Source: Spinacia oleracea (lineage: Eukaryota; Streptophyta; Magnoliopsida; Caryophyllales; Amaranthaceae). Taken from it: a stretch of 64,000 nt of DNA. Of this stretch, positions 58,016 to 64,000 are shown in pieces; position 1 is the first letter of the stretch, and the number at the start of each line of letters is the position of its first letter. The notes beneath the pieces were generated by a model. That model had not been told where the DNA came from, did not search any database, and was given only the letters and a program-made list of their open reading frames with translations. Location of the stretch: NCBI RefSeq assembly GCF_020520425.1, contig NC_079491.1, forward strand, positions 3,162,001 through 3,226,000, given 5' to 3'. Made by a program: the position numbers and the translations under genes.

Positions 58016-61000
58016 TTAATCTGTTCTTGACCGATTTGAACTATTTTTTTGAGTGTTGTACAAAGGTAATGACCAACTAGACGCGTTCTTCTTCCTCCCA
58101 CAACACCGCCAGTACAGAATGAATAGAGCTACGATCACACATAAGGGAATCGCCCACCTGGTTTTAAGCATAAAAGATACCGAATCAGAACAAAACTCCA
58201 CATATTATTTACACAAATAGATTGAAGATAGTACATATGATGATTTTGTGCACTAGTTAACTGACTAATGATTAATGTTAGGTATACACACTTCTCAGAA
58301 CCGAGCAAAAAACGTCTAGTTCTCAAGGGAATTTTCCCATATATCTGACACAACAAAAGGGTGGTTTGGGATTTTCCTGTCTTAATCGAAAGGGCATTTT
58401 TCCATAAGTCTGACATAAAAAAGGGTGTCTTGGGAATTTCCTGACTAAAAGAGGGATATTTTTGGCAGTAAAACGCGTCAGATTGGACGGGGGGTTCAAT
58501 GTATAGTAGTACTCCTTTGCTGTTAGACCAATCTGCTGGTTCTGGATTCCAAGTTTTACAAATTTTAATCAGAACAAATAACTCTACATATTACATGAAT
58601 AGAATGAAGAATTGAAGGTAGTACATATGATGATGATTTTGTGATGCACACTTCTCAGAACCGAGCAAAAAGCATCTAATTTCAAGGGAATCTATTACTT
58701 TATACTAAAACAGACACCGGGAATGACACGTGTCACTTTCTGGTGTAAAATTTTGACGCCAATTTTTTTTTTCTTTTTTTTATTCATTTATTTGTTTCAA
58801 AAACTTTTTATGAAAAAGATTCAGTATATTTGACTAAAATTTTATTAATCTTTTGAAATCTGTCAAAATCTTTTGTACTCCATACTACATTATTTTCGGA
58901 CAATATTTTGATCAAATATTTTATGAAAAAATGGTCAAATTATAATTTTATAATAATCCGTACGTGCACGGGATCTAATCTAGTTTTTCCCATAAAACTT
59001 ACATCCAAAAGGGTGTCTTGGGATTTTCCTGTCTAAAAAGAGGGATATTTTTGGCACTAAAACGCGTCAGATTGGACGGGGGATTCAATGTATATAGTAC
59101 TACTCCTTTACTCTAGACCAATCTGGTTCTGGATCCAAGTTTTAAAAAATTTAATCAGAATTGCAGGATCAAGTATCAACCTTTCTGAGAGGCCTTCTGA
59201 ATGTTTAGCTAAAGACTCAATCAGAAGATTCAGAACATACTTTTTGCTAAATTGCTGAACTGCTGTGAACTTTTGGGAAATAATCCAACTAAACAGACTA
59301 GAAAAAGACCAAAAATCTTTATTTAACATAACAAGTGACAGTTTTGATTTGATTACCTGTCCAAATCGATGATGGGGCTGTAAACAACCGTTTCCCAAGT
59401 GCTCACTATGACGTGCCAAACGGGATTGTAATATAGAGATTCTGCTGACCAGAACATCCTTGTATACGTCTCCAAGAAAATGAACATTATCCACGCACCG
59501 ATCTCAAACAACAAGAACTTGATGACAAACCGCCCCACCACCACCATCACCAAAGAAAACGCAACCAACCAATTAAAAAGTCTGTTGTTGTATTCCTTGA
59601 TAAATAGGGAGCGCGACTTTCCCATCATCTGTGTAAGAACATTGCACAAGTATTACTAAATCACTCACATAGACATTGACATTTCCAAAAAAATGTCTTC
59701 TTTATAGTAATCATTATGTACTACTCCCTGTGTCCCTCCGTCCCATTTTATTTTTTACATTTGGTATCATGCACGCAATTTAACAAATAATAAATGTGAA
59801 TAAAGATTCTTTTTTTGTTTAACTAAACAATGTAAATTACGTTTATAAATAATTTTTCATTTTTATCAAAAGTTTTACATTGGAAAAATGAGAAAGCTTT
59901 AATGTTCCAACGGAAAAGTGCGAGAGATTTAATGGTTAAAATGACCCAATGAATTTGATTGGTTGAAATAATCATTTGACACGATTTTTGACAGAATAGT
60001 AGGGACCTTTATGCTACAATATAAAAGGAAAGATTGAAGTGTAAAGATTAAAATGGGACACTAGAAACGGAAAGCGTAAAGAATAAATTGGGACGGAGGA
60101 ATAGTTGATTTGTCAAAGAATAAATGGTGAAACATAACCTTCATCATCCGATTTTCATAGCTGACTTTTGAAGGTCCAACACACACTTGTTCGAAACTCT
60201 CATTACACTTGAGAAAGCCTGCATTAAATTTTGCCATGGACGGAAGTCTGAGCACCTGAAGTTGGTCCATCTTGTCTTCACAAGTCGTGTACAGCATCTC
60301 GCAAAGTTTTGTTGATTCATATTTATTTGTCATTACATAATTTTGAAGGACCTGCATGAAAAGCAACACTCATCCTTAGACTAATATCCAATACACACAG
60401 AAAATAAGGTACATGTCATATGACCTAAAATTATTCCAAAATTACTTCAGACTTCATCTTTCTTTCTACCGTTTTCATTTAGGCTCCGTTTGGTAGGGTG
60501 TAAAACGTTTTCATGGAAAACGATTTACCCCTTTAAAATCATTCTACGTTTTTTGGTTTGACAAGGGATAAAAACAGTTTTCCATAACCTCATCAAAGGT
60601 GGAAAAACCTTTTCCATTTGAAAGGGAGGGAAATCACTTTTCCACATTTCCTCCTTACCTCCCTCTCCCTTCTTCCCCTCAATCTTCACCATCTTCTCCC
60701 ATTTTCTTTTAAGGAACCAAACAAAGGAAAACTAGTTTGAATTATGTTTTCCTTTGGAAAATCTTTTCCATGGAAAATCATTTTGCTCTGAAAACGTTTT
60801 ATACCAAACCAAACGGCGCCTTAAGCGTGGATATAAAGAAAGAAAAAACAGTAACATGGAGAATGAAATGAAATGTTGGCATGTACTCATGTATACAAAA
60901 TGTGCTTCAACGCTTGTGGTGCAACCGAGATATTGAAAAAGGCAATTGGCATTTCAAAAAGAGGCACAGTTGCTATAAGATTCCCTTTGCAGATAGAGTA

Positions 61001-63879
61001 TGATGTTTACTAATTGTTCAACACAATATGCTGGAAAAACGGTCATCTAAGTTAACAATCGTAGGAGAAAAACTAATCATTTGCTGTTTGAGCACGCCAT
61101 TTCAACGTTTCTACTAACAATTGATGCTATAATAACAGTTCGACCAGATACATGTACCTTCTCAATTTCTTCACCCAATTGTTCAACTGACTTCTTAGCA
61201 TGATTTCGACCGAAATGCTGTTGATCAAAAGCTTTCATTGCAGCATCTTTAGAAATTTCATGGGCTTTTTTCAATGATTCTTCAGAAAGAGGCAAACTCA
61301 ACACAGACATCCTTTCATTGTATGACTTCAGACACCTCTCGATTATTTTCTTATTAAAAACCTCAACAAGTGATCCAGTGGATGGAATTTCTCCTTTATT
61401 CAAGGCTTCAATTATCTGAAACATCAAAATAGAATAGTTTTTCAGAATAAATAAGTAAAAAGGTACATCAAACAAGCCAAAATGAACATCTCCCATCTCA
61501 ACTCGCTCAAAATCCTTTATACGGAGTACATTTTTTACTCTACCAAAAACTATGTGTAACACATGCGGAATGCAGTATATTTTAGTAAATAGCATGTTAT
61601 TCCAACTCTTTTTTTTTTTTTTTGCAAAATATCATATTTAAATATTGCTTATTTGTATAATGTTTAACACACATTTTAGAGTTTTGTCTTTAACTAATAG
61701 CCCCCTCCCCCCCTAACAAAGAAATCCTGGTTCCGCTATTGCAAACGGGAGTCATTCAGTTTATTTAATATCATGCAAATAAAATGGGAGAATTTTAATT
61801 TCAGGTTTAAAAACAAGCGAAAGAAGGCAGAACACTACATATTTTGTCACACATTTAGAATTTAGACATCCAACTATCCAAGCCTAGCTGAAATTATCAC
61901 TATTCCACATTCTGGGATAAGTGTTAGCTCCTAAAATAGATTTTAAAAGAAATAGCCACAGTTCAAGTGAATTTCAGAGAGTGCACCTGTTCCAGAAAAG
62001 TAACAAACTCCTTCCCGTTTAGCATTTTACCCTGCACAACTTTTGGTCGAATGATAGAAGCAACAAGTTCTTTCATCTGGTCCCTCTTTTTCACATATCC
62101 GGGATCAAGTTGAGTGTCATTCATTTCACAGAGTCTTGTTCGCTGTAGATGAGGCTGTTTAAGTTCAAAACAAAAATAGTTATTAGGTTCAGTAATCATA
62201 GAATCAACCAAAAAATTCTAACTAAAATGCCAATGAACTACTGTATTTGACAGCTAAATACTCTGTATGCATCAGTGGAGAAGGATGGGTGAGAAAATGA
62301 GTCAGAAAATATCAGCATACATATAACCAGCCTTCAGATCTAGTTTAAGAGCTCCCCGCAAAAAAATGTCTAATTTAGGAGTATACTGAATGGTTTTTTT
62401 TACCATTACCTCCCACCAGTCCACCACCCCCCAAAACATAACATGCATGCAGGGGTAAAGATGTCCTGGTCTTCGGGCAGAGCGCACGATCCCGGCCCGG
62501 CCAACAGGCCGTGGGCCCTAAATGGGCTGGGGTCACTCTACATCGGGCCGGGTCAAAAGTTCAAAACAGGGTCAAGGTCAACGGACCGTCGTGCCAAAGC
62601 CTACTTTTTACTAAATTTAGCGTGCTTTGTCGTGCCGGGTTGAGTCGTGCATTGTCGTGCTTTTTCCAAAAAATGCGGCCAAGGCCTACGGCTTCGTGCT
62701 CGAGGCCGGGCCAGGTCGGGCCTCGGGCCGGGCTACAGCCATCTTTATGCAGAGGTGCATGCTCGAGTTATCGTGTACTATTGAACACCTTGGATATTAA
62801 TCACTCATGAATAAGGTCACTTATTTAGTTATATTGACTATTGATCATGAACCACAAAGGCAGCAAGTGGAGGGCCTTGGTACAAAACTCAATGCAAAGA
62901 AATACTCAGTACATAAAACATAACACATACTTGAGGTAAGCTGAAAGCTGTGCTGCTGTCCCCCATAACACCCAATGATTCACGGATCTGGTTAACCTGA
63001 TAAACAAAATTCAACTGTGAGTCCTCTCCATTACATAGTCAATCATCATAGAAGCATACATTTTAATCTGGTTAAGCATTCATACCTGCTCAATATCTTT
63101 GTCATCTGCGCGTTTACATCAAAACCCATAGTCAGAATTGTAACAAGACTCAAGAATTTAACTCATTAACTTAATAGACAGGTGTAACTGGGAACAAGAC
63201 AAACCATTTAAATTGGGGATACGTTGAAGAGCGTCATTTACCATTTCTTGCACAGATTTCCCTTCTGTAAAACACCAACATGAATCAGTTCAGACTTTGC
63301 ATGACCAAATATCATCCTTTGTATAAAAATAATTCATCAAAACCCATGCAACTAACATCTAAGGTTAGGTTTAAGTTTCACAGGAATCTAGCCTTGTCCA
63401 AAGATTTTTTGGGTTCTCATATTCTTAAGGGCTGAGGAAATTCAAGCAACAATAGAGACCCATCCTTAGCTTATACTTCCTCCGTTCTTATTTACATGAC
63501 ACAATTTCCTTTTAGGTAAATTCCTTTTTAGTTGACACAATTTTATTATGGGAAAGTTTTATATGATGAATTGTCATCTTTGCCCTCACTTTTAAAGAGG
63601 TGAAAGTGATGGTTGGTTGTTGTTGTTGTTAAGGGGCACTTTTGTCCTTTAACTTTCTCTTTTACCTCTCCTTAATATGTGTGCCAAAATCAATTGTGTC
63701 ATGTAAATAAGAACGGAGGAAGTACTATGTATGTGTTACTGAATGCATGTTTATAAAATTTTCATCATTAACTCCCCATCTGAGAAGCAATCACTATAAA
63801 AAGTTGTAAAGAACTTACGCAGGAAATCACGCTGTATTAGCCATAAAAGCTTAGCAGGTTCAAAAGCAACATCTTCACC
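58016..63879 (-). CDS. guanylate-binding protein (GBP) family, C-terminal part
   Basis: Exons read leftwards: 63819-63879, 63205-63264, 63086-63105, 62931-62996, 61987-62154, 61158-61415, 60139-60351, 59357-59628, 58016-58157. All are GT-AG and in phase, giving 419 aa to the stop. The sequence enters mid-gene (GEDVAFEPAKLLWLIQRDFL, QGKSVQEMVNDAL), then VNQIRESLGVMGDSSTAFSL, YVKKRDQMKELVASIIRPK, NGKEFVTFLEQIIEALNKGE and IPSTGSLVEVFNKKIIERCL. This matches plant guanylate-binding (GBP/dynamin-superfamily GTPase) proteins. The G-domain motifs (P-loop and switches) must lie beyond 64000. The helical domain is followed by hydrophobic segments (LVAFSLVMVVVGRFV, AWIMFIFL and WAIPLCVIVALFILYW), so the protein is probably membrane-anchored. 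Which Arabidopsis GBP is orthologous cannot be set. Introns carry Stowaway, Tourist and Helitron elements. Confidence 0.88.
58186..59155. repeat. tandem duplication in the last GBP intron
   Basis: Copy 1 (about 58186-58565) and copy 2 (about 58569-59150) share cttctcagaaccgagcaaaa, aaaacgcgtcagattggacg and gaccaatctg...ggttctggat. Copy 2 is longer mainly because it contains the Helitron at 58691-58983. The unit without the insert is near 380 bp. Confidence 0.85.
58691..58983 (+). mobile_element. non-autonomous Helitron with in-window empty site
   Basis: Begins TC (tctattactttatactaaaa) and ends CTAG just after a short palindrome (ccgtacgtgcacgg). It is inserted between A and T with no target duplication, all Helitron rules. 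Copy 1 of the surrounding duplication shows the empty site: caagggaa-ttttccca at about 58324-58340, against caagggaa-[insert]-tttttccca here. It is 293 bp with no Rep/helicase. A subterminal palindrome (gacaccgggaatgacacgtg ...) is shared with the fragment at 30050-30459. Confidence 0.85.
59724..60100. mobile_element. Stowaway-type MITE in GBP intron
   Basis: Ends ctccctgtgtccctccgtccc and gggacggagga. The interior phrases match the element at 43371-43732 (atcatgcacgcaatttaaca, aatttgattggttgaaataa). It lies between the exons at 60139 and 59628. Confidence 0.75.
60482..60820. mobile_element. Tourist-type MITE in GBP intron
   Basis: The ends ggctccgtttggtagggtgt and the complement of accaaaccaaacggcgcc are inverted repeats that continue through taaaacgttttca. 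They are flanked by TTA on both sides (60479-60481 and 60821-60823). It is the same family as 42587-42892 and 339 bp long. Confidence 0.85.
62455..62765. repeat. GC-rich dispersed repeat, copy 4
   Basis: Again carries 'tttagcgtgctttgtcgtgc', 'gtgctttttccaaaaaatgcggcc', 'acggcttcgtgctcg' and 'acagccatcttta', as in the copies at 1, 1225 and 41745. It lies inside a GBP intron. Open frames through it are spurious. Confidence 0.6.
63476..63722. mobile_element. Stowaway-type MITE in GBP intron
   Basis: The ends cttcctccgttcttatttac and gtaaataagaacggaggaag are near-perfect inverted repeats flanked by TA. The inner atgacacaatt/aattgtgtcat also pairs. It is 247 bp. Confidence 0.9.
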
Positions 63880-64000
63880 CTGAAACAATGAAGCCATTGC
63901 AAACAATAGTCTACATCAGAACATTTAAAATAATAACTCCATTGTTTTTTTTGGTTGTATATGGTTTTACTTTAACACTTGCCAACGCACAACTTTGACC

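Overview
This is plant nuclear DNA, most likely from a eudicot. The genes have many GT-AG introns, the intergenic DNA is AT-rich, and Stowaway and Tourist MITEs, LINE, Helitron and Mutator-type (MULE) debris is dense. The gene set is plant-specific: a UNE12-type bHLH factor, plastid tryptophan synthase alpha, mitochondrial TatB, vacuolar ATPase subunit F, GCN5/HAG1, an ELC-type VPS23 and a guanylate-binding protein. A Caryophyllales or Amaranthaceae-like source is only an impression. No CRISPR, operon or bacterial feature is present.

Layout. 1-5.5 kb: no host gene; GC-rich dispersed repeats and a 1.8-kb long-TIR element. 5.5-9.2 kb: UNE12-like bHLH gene (minus, 6 exons). 9.2-14.1 kb: intergenic, with a MULE-type MITE that has a perfect 9-bp target duplication and a ~180-bp tandem array. 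14.1-17.2 kb: mitochondrial TatB (minus, 6 exons, a LINE in intron 2). 19.1-23.8 kb: TSA1 (plus, 9 exons), divergent from TatB. 24.8-28.4 kb: VHA-F (minus, 4 exons). 28.7-32.4 kb: repeats, three Stowaway elements, a Helitron end and one uncertain small gene. 32.4-41.4 kb: a large MULE-like element. 42.5-54.4 kb: GCN5/HAG1 (minus, 13 exons; the last intron appears to be GC-AG). 55.9-56.9 kb: an intronless ELC/VPS23-like gene (plus). 58.0-63.9 kb: the C-terminal part of a guanylate-binding protein gene (minus), whose GTPase exons lie beyond the right edge.

The most unusual region is the ~9-kb MULE-like element. It has ~100-bp imperfect terminal inverted repeats and an apparently intact three-exon FAR1-type transposase (834 aa, D-D-E triad and SWIM zinc finger). 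Three further coding units lie on the same strand: an intronless RAD51-paralogue (XRCC3-like) ATPase, a GRF zinc-finger/coiled-coil/membrane-segment module directly downstream in the same frame behind one TAA, and a two-exon 59-aa gene with a good TATA box. A ~380-bp block is duplicated inside the element, placed after each of the two cargo groups. A transposon carrying a RecA-type ATPase next to a GRF module (GRF domains bind single-stranded DNA in several repair enzymes) is the best candidate here for something undescribed.

The host genes are unrelated housekeeping or regulatory genes and are not functionally linked by position. Their introns are heavily colonised, and two (VHA-F and GCN5) carry partial duplications of their own exons.
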